A DNA stretch of 64,000 nt from NCBI GenBank assembly GCA_030729385.1, contig JANQXM010000020.1, forward strand, positions 1-64,000. The letters are read 5' to 3'. Positions 27,740-36,995 of this stretch are shown here, in pieces. The number at the start of each line of letters is the position of its first letter. The stretch's first letter is position 1. A program made the position numbers and the translations under genes. The DNA comes from Opitutales bacterium (GTDB lineage Bacteria > Verrucomicrobiota > Verrucomicrobiia > Opitutales > Coraliomargaritaceae). Below the pieces are notes generated by a model that saw nothing but the letters and a program-made list of their open reading frames with translations, made no database searches and was not told the DNA's origin.

Positions 27740-27913
27740 ATGAACGAAACAAACGACAGCCTCAAACCCGAGAAAGCCACCGAGCCCAAGCCCGGTTTCT
27801 TCAACCGCATGTTCACAAAGTTGGACAACAGCATGAAAGCCAAGGCCGACGAGGCAGCAAAAAATCAATGCTGCTCTCCGAACGATAAGGGCAAAGGCGG
27901 CAAGTGCTGCTGA
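27740..27913 (+). CDS. 57-residue Cys-Cys micro-protein of the ars operon
   Basis: A short frame starting MNETNDSLKPEKATEP and ending NQCCSPNDKGKGGKCC. It has no signal peptide. The middle (PGFFNRMFTKLDNSMKAKADE) could form an amphipathic helix, and the C-terminus carries two vicinal Cys pairs separated by a flexible Gly/Lys linker, suited to binding As(III) or a soft metal. The gene sits between arsR and the permease on the same strand, in a gap of over 400 bp that would otherwise be empty. An As(III) chaperone role is inference. I recognise no named family. Confidence 0.65.
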   Translation: MNETNDSLKPEKATEPKPGFFNRMFTKLDNSMKAKADEAAKNQCCSPNDKGKGGKCC

Positions 27914-27945
27914 TCGAGATACGGGATTCAAGATACGAGAATCGA
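27911..27945 (+). repeat. Degenerate heptamer array, left arm (ars operon)
   Basis: Consecutive 7-mers TGATCGA, GATACGG, GATTCAA, GATACGA, GAATCGA directly after the micro-protein stop. It is mirrored by the array at 27962-28003. Confidence 0.65.
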
Positions 27946-27961
27946 GTTAGCCAGAAACCTG

Positions 27962-28003
27962 CATTTCTCATCACGCATCCCAGATCACGCATCCCGCATC
28001 ATT
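27962..28003 (-). repeat. Degenerate heptamer array, right arm (ars operon)
   Basis: Six consecutive 7-mers: CATTTCT, CATCACG, CATCCCA, GATCACG, CATCCCG, CATCATT, ending 8 bp before the permease start. Confidence 0.7.
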
Positions 28004-28011
28004 AAACTCTC

Positions 28012-28965
28012 ATGCTTACAGAACTCATCAACTTACTCGTTTACGATTGGTTCGGCTTCACTGCCGAGTCGAAGCTTGCGGGTGCCGTGCACTTCTTTCT
28101 CTACGACACGATTAAAATATTCTTACTGCTTGCGGTGATGATTTTTGCGATCGGCGTGATCCGCACTTGGTTACCAGAACAACGCCTCAAGCAGTGGATG
28201 GGGCGTGGCGGTTTGTGGGGCAACTTAGTCGCGGCGCTCTTCGGTGCCATCACACCCTTCTGCTCCTGCTCTTCCATTCCGATCTTCATCAGTTTACTCA
28301 AAGCAGGCGTCCCATTAGGTGTGACTTTTTCGTTCCTGATCACCTCGCCAATTATTAACGAGTATTTAGTCATCCTAATGGTCGGTGAGTTCGGGCTTCC
28401 AGTGACCGTAGCCTATGTCGGCAGCGGTCTCTTGATCGGCACCGTAGCGGGCGCCATCCTCGGACGCCTCAAATTAGAAAAGTATTTAGAAGCCGACATC
28501 CTTGCCTCGGCGAACGCCACCTCCGAAGTCATTGAGCACACTGTCAGTTCACGGCTTCGCTATGGATGGGACGAAGCGATCACGGTGATCAAACAAATCT
28601 GGCTCTGGGTAATCGTCGGCGTCGCGATTGGTGCCTTCATTCACAACTACGTGCCACAAGAAACCATCCACTCTTTGATGGAAGCCACCGGTATTTTCTC
28701 CGTGCCAATTGCCACTGTGCTCGGCGTGCCGATGTATGGTAGTTGCGCCGCCATCGTGCCCATCGCCGTCGTGCTTTTCCAAAAAGGCATCCCACTCGGC
28801 ACCGCCCTCGCCTTCATGATGGCCATGGCCGCACTCAGCTTGCCCGAAGCCATTATGCTGCGCCGCACGATGCACCTAAAACTCATCGGCATCTATTTCG
28901 GCATCACCACCCTAGCGATCATCTTCACCGGCTATCTGCTCAACGCATTGGCTAAATTCCTATAA
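28012..28965 (+). CDS. ArsP-like permease (DUF318 family)
   Basis: A 317-residue permease with eight or more membrane helices. The signature is [40 protein letters not shown], with the paired cysteines of the TPFCSCS motif, repeated in part later as [17 protein letters not shown]. This family includes ArsP, which exports trivalent organoarsenicals, and other PF03773 permeases. Position between arsR and arsC makes an arsenic role likely; whether it exports inorganic As(III) or methylated forms cannot be told. No classical ArsB or Acr3 pump is present here. Confidence 0.85.
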   Translation: MLTELINLLVYDWFGFTAESKLAGAVHFFLYDTIKIFLLLAVMIFAIGVIRTWLPEQRLKQWMGRGGLWGNLVAALFGAITPFCSCSSIPIFISLLKAGVPLGVTFSFLITSPIINEYLVILMVGEFGLPVTVAYVGSGLLIGTVAGAILGRLKLEKYLEADILASANATSEVIEHTVSSRLRYGWDEAITVIKQIWLWVIVGVAIGAFIHNYVPQETIHSLMEATGIFSVPIATVLGVPMYGSCAAIVPIAVVLFQKGIPLGTALAFMMAMAALSLPEAIMLRRTMHLKLIGIYFGITTLAIIFTGYLLNALAKFL

Positions 28966-28970
28966 AATAA

Positions 28971-29005
28971 CTTCTCACTCCTAACTTCTCACTTCCTACT
29001 TCTTT
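28971..29005 (-). repeat. Degenerate heptamer array upstream of arsC
   Basis: Five consecutive 7-mers: CTTCTCA, CTCCTAA, CTTCTCA, CTTCCTA, CTTCTTT, filling the gap between the permease and arsC. No left arm is evident. Confidence 0.65.
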
Positions 29006-29012
29006 AAAAATC

Positions 29013-29456
29013 ATGACTAAACCAAAAGTTCTCATTCTCTGCACCGGCAACTCTTGCCGCAGTCACATGGCGGAAGCCATCTTACGCGCCGCCGCGGGCG
29101 ATCTCTTCGAGGTCTTCAGCGCTGGCTCCAAGCCTAAGGGTGCCGTCCACCCACTCGCGATTCAAGCCGTCGAAGAGCTCGGCATCAGTATGGATGGCCA
29201 TACTTCCGACCATTTGGATATCTATCTCGATAAAGGTATCACCACCGTCATCACAGTCTGTGGCAACGCCGACCAAGCTTGCCCGACATTCCCTGGGCAA
29301 GTGAATCGCTACCACTGGGGGTTTGAAGATCCCCCACACGCGCAGCGCGAAGGTGAGAGCGAGATCGATGCCTTCCGTCGTATCCGTGACGAAATCAAAC
29401 TCGTCTTCGAAGCCTACGCTTCCGGCTATCGCGAAGCCATTTTAGGAGACGCGTGA
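29013..29456 (+). CDS. arsC: Thioredoxin-coupled arsenate reductase
   Basis: A 147-residue enzyme of the low-molecular-weight phosphatase fold. The P-loop is Cys10-TGNSC-Arg16-S, and the resolving cysteines are Cys83 and Cys90 in [11 protein letters not shown], the triple-Cys pattern of S. aureus ArsC. It reduces As(V) to As(III) using thioredoxin. It is the third recognisable enzyme or transporter of the operon; its stop overlaps the upstream open frame of the aquaporin, whose real start is 84 bp downstream. Confidence 0.93.
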   Translation: MTKPKVLILCTGNSCRSHMAEAILRAAAGDLFEVFSAGSKPKGAVHPLAIQAVEELGISMDGHTSDHLDIYLDKGITTVITVCGNADQACPTFPGQVNRYHWGFEDPPHAQREGESEIDAFRRIRDEIKLVFEAYASGYREAILGDA

Positions 29457-29482
29457 TTCGAGTGCGGGGATACGAGATAAAA
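29455..29482 (+). repeat. Degenerate heptamer array, left arm (arsC end)
   Basis: Units GATTCGA, GTGCGGG, GATACGA, GATAAAA begin at the arsC stop codon. It is mirrored by 29490-29538. Confidence 0.6.
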
Positions 29483-29489
29483 ACAACAA

Positions 29490-29538
29490 CTCGCATCTCA
29501 CATCTCACATCTCGCATCTCGTATCTCGTATCTCGTAC
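29490..29538 (-). repeat. Heptamer array CTC(G/A)(C/T)A(T/C) x7 before the aquaporin
   Basis: Seven consecutive 7-mers: CTCGCAT, CTCACAT, CTCACAT, CTCGCAT, CTCGTAT, CTCGTAT, CTCGTAC, ending 1 bp before the aquaporin ATG. It takes the place where a ribosome-binding site would be expected. It is the best preserved heptamer array in the window. Confidence 0.85.
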
Positions 29539-29539
29539 T

Positions 29540-30193
29540 ATGAAAAACCAACTCATCGCTGAATTTATTGGCACCTACTTTCTGTATTTAATCATCGGGA
29601 TGTGCGTGACACCGCCCGGATCAGCAGCCTTTACCCCGATCGCGGTCGGTGTCGGCTTGGCTGCTTTGGTTTACAGCTGCGGGCACCTCTCCAAGGCGCA
29701 CTTCAATCCCGCCACAACCGTTGCCTATTTCTGCGCAGGCACACATCCCAGGTCAACATTCCTGCCTTATATTGTAGTCATCTTCGCCGGGGCCATTGCG
29801 GCGGCCCTCACGATTGGTGTATTGAATCCTGAAGGACTCGCTAAAGTCAGTGCGATTGAAATCAATACACCGCGTGTGATCGTCGCTGAGTTTGCCTTCA
29901 CCTTCGCACTGATGTGGGTGATTCTAAATGTCGCAATCGCCAAAGGCACCAAAGGCAACCCCTTCTATGGACTCGCGATCGGAGCCATCGTCGCGGCCGG
30001 CGCGTATGCGGTCGGCAATATCACATTCGCGGCTTTCAACCCTGCGGTCACACTCTCGTTATGCTTTAACGGCTTCATCCCATGGAGTGCATTCCTCCTG
30101 TATGCGATTGTGCAAGTGTTTGCAGCCACAGTCGCCGGTTATCTATTCCGCTCGATGAAGATTACGAATCCAGAAGAGTTGCCGACTACATAG
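29540..30193 (+). CDS. MIP-family aquaporin/aquaglyceroporin of the ars operon
   Basis: A 217-residue major intrinsic protein with six membrane segments and two pore NPA boxes, FNPATTVAY (Asn56) and FNPAVTLSL (Asn167). Linkage to arsR and arsC resembles the aqpS-type arrangement described in Sinorhizobium, where an aquaglyceroporin lets As(III) made by ArsC leave the cell down its gradient. ATG 29540 was chosen at the start of the first helix; the upstream open frame is the heptamer array. Water or glycerol transport remains possible. Confidence 0.9.
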   Translation: MKNQLIAEFIGTYFLYLIIGMCVTPPGSAAFTPIAVGVGLAALVYSCGHLSKAHFNPATTVAYFCAGTHPRSTFLPYIVVIFAGAIAAALTIGVLNPEGLAKVSAIEINTPRVIVAEFAFTFALMWVILNVAIAKGTKGNPFYGLAIGAIVAAGAYAVGNITFAAFNPAVTLSLCFNGFIPWSAFLLYAIVQVFAATVAGYLFRSMKITNPEELPTT

Positions 30194-30339
30194 TCAGGTC
30201 TAAGGCAATTTCCAGGCACACCACTCAATACCTTATTTTAGGTATAAGGATTTCGGATACAGCTGTTTACAAAACCAATAAGTGTGGAATAGTGTAAAGG
30301 ATTCACCTTCCCATTGAATCTGAAAAACCCCGCACCCCT

Positions 30340-33300
30340 GTGGTAATCCACTCCAAATTTCGATCCACTACAACGGTTGCCAAATGCTTATTGGCTTCCG
30401 CGATACTCACTTGCATCTCATCACTCGGGATCGCGCGTGACAGTGTAGTCGTATTCAACGAGGTGCACTACCACCCGGAAAACGACAACACACCGCTCGA
30501 ATACATTGAGCTCTACAATCAGTTAGCGGTCGACGTGGACATCTCCAACTGGCGGATCGACGGAGACATCGATTACAACTTCCCCGAAGGCACAGTCATT
30601 ACTGGACGCGGGTATCTGGTTATCGCGAAGAACCCGTCGGCGCTTGCTTCCGAAACTGGCTTCAGCGGCGCGCTAGGCCCCTACAATCGGGACCTTTCGA
30701 ATTCGGGCGACCCCATCTACCTCTACAACAACAACCTCGCTTTTAATACTATTTCTGGCTCGGGCTCAACAGGAGTCGCCACTGACAATCTGGAAGGTCG
30801 GCGCATCATGGATGAGCTCTATTACTTGGATAAATATCCATGGCCGCTCGGACCGGATGGCTCCGGTTTCAGTCTCGCGAAGCTTGAGCCCAACACCGGC
30901 ACCGAGGACCCAGCGAATTGGACTGCCAGCACCCAAAGCAATGGCACACCAGGCACCGTCAACACATTCAGCAATTTGCCGACGATCGCTTTTAATGAGG
31001 CCACTTCAACAGAAGCAGTGGACTTCGAAATCGAACTATACAATTATGGTAGCAGTCCAGTTGACCTCGAAGACTTCGTCATCGCATCGTCCAATACACT
31101 GCAAGCCGACTACACATTACCCGACAGCAGCTTAGCGGCAGGAGAATTTCTTACGATTGACGCCGCGACTTTGGGATTCACCCCGGAGGACAACAATCGC
31201 TTGTTCCTTTATAGCGCGGGCAAAAGCACTTTGATCGACACCATTCGAGTCGATGACAACCCGATTGCTCGCTCGCCGGATGGCACAGGCGACTGGGCAC
31301 GCTCCAATAGCTTAACCTTAGACGCAGCAAACGACGTCTCCATTGAAGATGGCGTCGTGATCAACGAGATCTTCTATCACGCCAAGCCACAAATCGAGTC
31401 AGGCGGCACCGTCACTACTAGCCAACAGGTTTTGAACTACGATTCAACTTGGCGCTACAATCTCGATGCAGGCGTAGGTGGATTACCTACCAACTGGGCA
31501 CAAAGTAACCATGCAGTGGACAATGTTAGTTGGGCGGAAGGCGCCGGACTTTTGGGCGTCGAAGACACAAATATAGGTGAACCGATCAACACCGCGATAA
31601 CTTTAACCTCGCAGATCACCTACTACTTCGAAACTGAATTTACCTATAACGGGTCGGAGAGCATCAGTGAAATGGTCATCAACCACTACATTGATGACGG
31701 CGCAATCTTCTATCTTAACGGCCAAGAAATCGGACGTTTCAACATGGACGCAGGCGGCTTCACCGCTGCGACGGTCGCCAATCTGGGAGTCGGCAACGCA
31801 AGCCTGCAAACACTCACCATTTCGTCGCCCAATGTTTTACTAGGCAGCAATCGACTCTCAGTCGAAGTGCACCAAGTCACCTCAGGCAGTAGCGATATCG
31901 TATTTGGTGCCAGCGTTGTCTTAAAAATTGAAAATACTTCGAACTACACGCCCTATGCGGAACGCGAAGAGGAATGGGTCGAGCTCTACAATCGAAGTGG
32001 CACTGCAATCGACCTCACGGGCTGGGAATTAAACGGTGGGATCGGTTACGATTTCCCCGACGCCACAACGATACCCGCTGGCGGCTATCTCGTCATCGCT
32101 AAAGATGCGACGGCACTACAGGCAAAACATCCTTCAATTACTATACTAGGTGACTACTCCAACCGCCTCGGCAATGGCGGTGACCTCATCACCCTTGAAG
32201 ACCCAAATGGTAACCTCGCCGATGAAGTGCGGTATTATGATTCGGGTAAATGGCACGGCAAAGCGGATGGTGGCGGCTCCAGTCTGGAGCTACGTGATCC
32301 CGATGCAGACAATTCCTTAGCTGGCGCGTGGGCACCGAGTGATGAGAGCGCACGCAACAGTTGGCACACCTATACTTACGAAGCAGTGGCCATCGACGAT
32401 GGCATCGGAGTCGATCCGCTTTATATGTTTCATGAGCTTCAATTTGGTTTACTCGATTCTGGCGAGCTACTCATCGACGACGTCAGTGTGATAGAAAACA
32501 GTAGCCTCGAATTCATCCAGAATGGAGACTTTGAAAGCGATACCGTCGGCGCAACCGCAGACAAATGGCGAGCCATCGGCACCCACGGATCACATGGTAA
32601 AACCATCGTCGTCACCGATCCAGACGACCCTAGCAATCAATGCCTACACCTCGTCTCCACCGGACCAACAGAGAACAAGCATAACAAAATCGAAACCACT
32701 TTCGCGAACAGCGAAGAGGTCGACATCGGCAGCACCTACCGCATCAGCTTCCGCGCAAAATGGATCAGCGGTTCCAACCAGCTCAACAGCAAACTGTATT
32801 TCAACTATCTGCAAAGGACGCACGTCCTCGACTCCGCAGAAATCTGGGGCACGCCCGGCGCGGCCAACACCGCAGCTGTCGCCAACGCTGGCCCAGACTT
32901 AACCAACCTCGCGCACTCCCCTGTCGTTCCCGATGCAAACGAAGCAGTCACCGTCAGCATCGACGCATCTGACCCAGACGGCATCAATAATCTAACTCTC
33001 TACTATTCAGTCGGCGGCGGCGATTATCAAAGCACCAGCATGACGAATTCGAACGGGCACTACACCGGAACTATTCCAGGACAAAGCGCGAGTTCTATTG
33101 TGCGCTTCTATGTCAGCGGCACCGATAGTAATAGTGCTGTGAGCCACTACCCCGCTGCCGCGACCGAAGGCGGCGCCTTCTACAAAGTGCAAGACGGCTA
33201 TGCCGACACCTCTGGCCAGCGCCACAATTTCCGTATCATTATGTCTGATACAGATCGCACATTCCTCTACTTGAACACCAATCGAATGAGCAACGACCGC

Positions 33301-35394
33301 TTTCCTGTGACAGTCATCGAAAACGAAGAAACGGTCTATTACGATGTTCAGTTACGACTCAAAGCCAGCGCGCATGGACGCTACAACTTCTACGGATTCA
33401 ACATTAGCTTCCAGCCAGATCAATTATTCCGAGATGTTCACGACAGTGTTTCAGTAGAACGCGGCGGGATTGATGAACAAATTCTAGCCAAGGTCCTAAT
33501 GAACCGAGCCAGTGGTTACTGGTCCTTTTATGATGACGTTGCCTACATCATCACGCCTCTCGATAACGGCAGAGGAGTCGGCATGCTTTCACTCAGTCGG
33601 CATACTGAAACCTTCTGGGATGGCTTGTTCCCTGACAGCGAAGGTGTCGGCACTCTATTTAATCTAGAGCTACACTACGCACCAAACGGAACCACCGGTG
33701 GCCCTGAAGACTTAAAGATTGGCAACCCTTACAACCTCACGAATGGACGATACGACCTTGTGGACCGAGGCAGCGACAAAGAGCCCTACCGATGGGGGTT
33801 TCAAATACGCAGTAGCCGTGATCGCGACGACTACTCCCAGATCGTCGCACTCAATCAAGCGGTCGGCACACTCAGCGGCAGTGAACTAAAAACCGCCCTC
33901 GACGATCTCATCGATGTCAACCAATGGATGCGGACATTCGCAATGATGTCACTCAATGGCACAGACGACATCTTCAGCCGAATTTGGGAACACAACTTCC
34001 GTTTCTACGTTCGCCCGACTGACAACAAAATAATCGTTCTACAGTGGGATTTGGATCGAACATTCAGACTCAGTGCAAACGCCTCGGACCCAGTCATCCC
34101 CACAACAAATGGCGCGGGCACCCCCGTCGCCGTCGCCAAGTTATTTGAGATACCAGAATACAAACGACTATTCGACGGGCACCTAGACGACCTGATTAAA
34201 ACCACTCTCAACAGCAATTACACCTCATCCATTTTCCCTGGGCTCCTCTCTGTCGTAGGTTATGGAACCAATCGAACAAGCTACATTACAAATCGAGCGA
34301 ACTTCGTGCTGGCCTACCTCCCGAGTCCCGTAAGCTTCGAAATCACAACAAACAGCGGCGCCGACTTCTCCGAATCCGACAGCGCAGTCGACCTAACAGG
34401 CTCGGGCTCTTACGATGTTTTCTCAATCAATGTGAATGGCATACCCACACCAGTCACGTGGACCGGCGCCGACACTTGGCAAATTTCGGTGCCACTAGCC
34501 GTCGGTGCGAATGCACTGACAATTACGGGCATCAATCATCACGGAGTCGAAGTCGGCAGCGACACGATAACCGTCACCAATACCAGCGCTGTTGATCTCG
34601 CTAACGCCAGCAACACGATCATTAGTGAGCTCCACTACCACCCCGCAGATCCTAGCATCGCCGAAGTAAATGCGGGACATAATGACGAGGAAGACTTTGA
34701 GTTCGTCGAACTGATGAATACCAGCAGCGGCTATGTCGATTACACGAATGTGAATTTCACCAACGGACTCACCTTCTCGATTCCCGCAGGAATCGTTCTG
34801 GCACCCGGCGGTCGCTTGATCATCGTCCACGATCTCGCCGCTTTCACCTATCGAAACGGAGCGGTCAGCACGACTATCCTAGGAGACTACACCGGAACCT
34901 TAAGTAACAGTGGCGAGCGCATCCGCTTGGCAGCAGCAAATGCAACCACCATCGTCGACTTCACCTACTCCGATGATCACCCTTGGCCGGAAAGTCCTGA
35001 CGGCGATGGCTATAGCCTAGTATTCAGAGGAACCGACACCTCCAACCCACTTCACTGGCGTCCCAGCACAACGATCAACGGCAACCCAGGCAGCACGGAT
35101 AAGGTAACTTTTATTGGGGGCGACCCGATCAGTTACGTCCTAGCCGCACAGCCAATCCCGATCCCAGCACCTAGTTCTTTCTTCATCGACGTGTCGACGA
35201 ACCTCTCCGCGGACGACGCCTCATTCTATGTCAGTTTCTCGAATGATCTGAGCAGTTGGACTCCAGCTACGCAGACAGACCTACGCTCACGCACCAATCA
35301 CGGAGATGGCACCGCCACCCTCCGATATGAAACACCAATTCCAGTAGGCGACGAAACCTCCTTCTTCGGAAAAGTCATCATCGAAGGACTCTAA
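30340..35394 (+). CDS. Giant secreted protein with lamin-tail and CotH domains
   Basis: A 1684-residue protein beginning at GTG 30340 with a signal peptide (LLASAILTCISSLGIA). About four lamin-tail-like modules are visible: VVFNEVHYHPENDN to LVIAKNP (~35-110), IAFNEATSTEAVDFEIELYN (~215), VINEIFYHAKP to EEEWVELYNRSG (~345-600, with an inserted beta-rich region containing YLNGQEIGRFN) and IISELHYHPADP to RLIIVHD (~1427-1500). A CotH-like region (~960-1330) includes VNQWMRTFAMMSLNGTDDIFSR and ILQWDLDRTFR. CotH relatives are kinase-fold proteins. The absence of a PEP-CTERM tail suggests release or another sorting route. It is transcribed alone. Confidence 0.8.
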   Translation: MVIHSKFRSTTTVAKCLLASAILTCISSLGIARDSVVVFNEVHYHPENDNTPLEYIELYNQLAVDVDISNWRIDGDIDYNFPEGTVITGRGYLVIAKNPSALASETGFSGALGPYNRDLSNSGDPIYLYNNNLAFNTISGSGSTGVATDNLEGRRIMDELYYLDKYPWPLGPDGSGFSLAKLEPNTGTEDPANWTASTQSNGTPGTVNTFSNLPTIAFNEATSTEAVDFEIELYNYGSSPVDLEDFVIASSNTLQADYTLPDSSLAAGEFLTIDAATLGFTPEDNNRLFLYSAGKSTLIDTIRVDDNPIARSPDGTGDWARSNSLTLDAANDVSIEDGVVINEIFYHAKPQIESGGTVTTSQQVLNYDSTWRYNLDAGVGGLPTNWAQSNHAVDNVSWAEGAGLLGVEDTNIGEPINTAITLTSQITYYFETEFTYNGSESISEMVINHYIDDGAIFYLNGQEIGRFNMDAGGFTAATVANLGVGNASLQTLTISSPNVLLGSNRLSVEVHQVTSGSSDIVFGASVVLKIENTSNYTPYAEREEEWVELYNRSGTAIDLTGWELNGGIGYDFPDATTIPAGGYLVIAKDATALQAKHPSITILGDYSNRLGNGGDLITLEDPNGNLADEVRYYDSGKWHGKADGGGSSLELRDPDADNSLAGAWAPSDESARNSWHTYTYEAVAIDDGIGVDPLYMFHELQFGLLDSGELLIDDVSVIENSSLEFIQNGDFESDTVGATADKWRAIGTHGSHGKTIVVTDPDDPSNQCLHLVSTGPTENKHNKIETTFANSEEVDIGSTYRISFRAKWISGSNQLNSKLYFNYLQRTHVLDSAEIWGTPGAANTAAVANAGPDLTNLAHSPVVPDANEAVTVSIDASDPDGINNLTLYYSVGGGDYQSTSMTNSNGHYTGTIPGQSASSIVRFYVSGTDSNSAVSHYPAAATEGGAFYKVQDGYADTSGQRHNFRIIMSDTDRTFLYLNTNRMSNDRFPVTVIENEETVYYDVQLRLKASAHGRYNFYGFNISFQPDQLFRDVHDSVSVERGGIDEQILAKVLMNRASGYWSFYDDVAYIITPLDNGRGVGMLSLSRHTETFWDGLFPDSEGVGTLFNLELHYAPNGTTGGPEDLKIGNPYNLTNGRYDLVDRGSDKEPYRWGFQIRSSRDRDDYSQIVALNQAVGTLSGSELKTALDDLIDVNQWMRTFAMMSLNGTDDIFSRIWEHNFRFYVRPTDNKIIVLQWDLDRTFRLSANASDPVIPTTNGAGTPVAVAKLFEIPEYKRLFDGHLDDLIKTTLNSNYTSSIFPGLLSVVGYGTNRTSYITNRANFVLAYLPSPVSFEITTNSGADFSESDSAVDLTGSGSYDVFSINVNGIPTPVTWTGADTWQISVPLAVGANALTITGINHHGVEVGSDTITVTNTSAVDLANASNTIISELHYHPADPSIAEVNAGHNDEEDFEFVELMNTSSGYVDYTNVNFTNGLTFSIPAGIVLAPGGRLIIVHDLAAFTYRNGAVSTTILGDYTGTLSNSGERIRLAAANATTIVDFTYSDDHPWPESPDGDGYSLVFRGTDTSNPLHWRPSTTINGNPGSTDKVTFIGGDPISYVLAAQPIPIPAPSSFFIDVSTNLSADDASFYVSFSNDLSSWTPATQTDLRSRTNHGDGTATLRYETPIPVGDETSFFGKVIIEGL

Positions 35395-35428
35395 TCCGGA
35401 AGAGCGATAATGGAAACCGATACGGTTC

Positions 35429-36889
35429 TCATCGATGGTCCCAAGGCAACTTCACTTCGACATATTCATGATCCCAAACTTCGAATGGCTCAAAGATTTT
35501 TCCGGGATTTAAAATACCCTTAGGGTCAAGCGCGGCCTTCACTGCTTTCATGGCAGTGATTTCGGCTTTGGTGTGTTGCATCGCCATGAAGGGGGCCTTG
35601 GCTAGCCCCACACCGTGCTCGCCGGTAATGACGCCTCCGAGGTCGACCACTTTTTGCATCAGTCTTTTAATCCCTGTTTTGGCTTTCTTCGCGTCGGCTT
35701 TACTGCCTCGGTTATACATAATGTGGACGTGTAAATTACCATCGCCAGCATGCCCAAAAGTGGGTGTCGCGAGACCGATCTCTTTTTTCAACGCGATCGT
35801 ATAGCGAATGAGCTCAGCCTGTTTTTCAATCGGCACGACAACATCTTCATTCAGTTTTGTGTCAGCGATGGAGAACATCGACTGCGAACAGGTGCGACGC
35901 ACTTGCCAGAGTTTCTCCGCCTCGACCTCCTTACGAGCCTCACGTTGAGCCACTGCGCGCCCATCCATATAATCCAGTAAAAGCTTACGCTGCTCACGCA
36001 CCTCTCCGACACGGCCATCAAGTTCGATCAATAAAATCGAAGCACGTGGCTGACCTTCAAAGACAACGTTCCCAGTGTAGTTCTCTGCACAACCAACTGA
36101 CTGCCGATCTAGAAACTCCAAGATCGAGGGACTCACGCCTGCTTTGAATAAACCCACGACCGCTTTGAGTGCGGCGGCCTCGGACTTAAAAGCAAACATC
36201 CCCGTCCAACGCGCTGCGGGCTTGGGAATGAGTTTTAAATGAATCGTAGTGATCACACCTAGTGTGCCTTCAGAACCGATGAGCAAGTCTCGTAGGTTCA
36301 ATCCAGAAACGTATTTCTTAAGAGGCAGGCCGAACTTAAATGGTTCTCCATCGGCAAGAAATCCTTCGAGCCCGAGCACGTAATCACGCGTCACGCCGTA
36401 TTTCACACAACGCATGCCTCCGGCGTTACAACTCACGTTGCCGCCGAGTGTAGAATATTTTTTAGAGGAAGGATCGGGCGGAAAAAACAGGCCTAGCGCC
36501 TCGACCTGCTCCTGAAAGTCAGCCGTGACCACGCCCGCCCCGACTGTGGCAATACGCCCAACAGTATCGATCTGCACATCCTTCAATCCTGAAAGATCCA
36601 AGGCCCATCCACCGTGTAAAGGCACCGCCGAACCCGTTGCCGAAGAACCCGCGCCACGAGCGGTCACCGGGATCGAATAATTATGCGCTAGCTTCATAAC
36701 GACTCCAACCTCGGCAGCTTCTTTGACCTTAATCACTAAGTCCGGCAAAAAAGACAGGCGCAAATTATCCAATGAGGCACGAAAACGACTGTCATCATCA
36801 ACAAAGACGCGCTCTGGCAATTTCCGCATGAGTGCGCGCGATGCGTTCAGTTTATTCTGCGAGTGTTTCGTGGATGCTGCCTGTTTCAT
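35429..36889 (-). CDS. FAD-binding glycolate/D-lactate oxidase (GlcD-like)
   Basis: A 486-residue flavoenzyme with an FAD_binding_4 domain (LPDLVIKVKEAAEVGVVMKLAH, then PVTARGAGSSATGSAVP, and GVVTADFQEQVEALGL) and an FAD-oxidase C-terminal domain containing PTFGHAGDGNLHVHIMY and the terminal ITGEHGVGLAK, LDPKGILNPGKIF. These proteins oxidise glycolate, D-lactate or other 2-hydroxy acids. No glcE or glcF homologue is adjacent, so a stand-alone D-lactate dehydrogenase type is possible. The substrate is not resolved by sequence. Confidence 0.9.
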   Translation of the reverse strand: MKQAASTKHSQNKLNASRALMRKLPERVFVDDDSRFRASLDNLRLSFLPDLVIKVKEAAEVGVVMKLAHNYSIPVTARGAGSSATGSAVPLHGGWALDLSGLKDVQIDTVGRIATVGAGVVTADFQEQVEALGLFFPPDPSSKKYSTLGGNVSCNAGGMRCVKYGVTRDYVLGLEGFLADGEPFKFGLPLKKYVSGLNLRDLLIGSEGTLGVITTIHLKLIPKPAARWTGMFAFKSEAAALKAVVGLFKAGVSPSILEFLDRQSVGCAENYTGNVVFEGQPRASILLIELDGRVGEVREQRKLLLDYMDGRAVAQREARKEVEAEKLWQVRRTCSQSMFSIADTKLNEDVVVPIEKQAELIRYTIALKKEIGLATPTFGHAGDGNLHVHIMYNRGSKADAKKAKTGIKRLMQKVVDLGGVITGEHGVGLAKAPFMAMQHTKAEITAMKAVKAALDPKGILNPGKIFEPFEVWDHEYVEVKLPWDHR

Positions 36890-36995
36890 AGTTCTAAGTC
36901 ATACCTACCGAATGAATCGGAGAATGGAAAAGAAAAAGACAACGAATCGTGCGTGCTCGAATAAAGCCTCAGCCATCTATTCGGATACCCTTACT

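Noticed and set aside
29490-29538. Possible CRISPR array
   Set aside because: Repeats are 7 bp, contiguous and without spacers, and no cas genes are in the window.
30228-30246. ATACCTTATTTTAGGTAT as a terminator after the aquaporin gene
   Set aside because: The stem is short and A/T-rich and lacks a downstream T-run.
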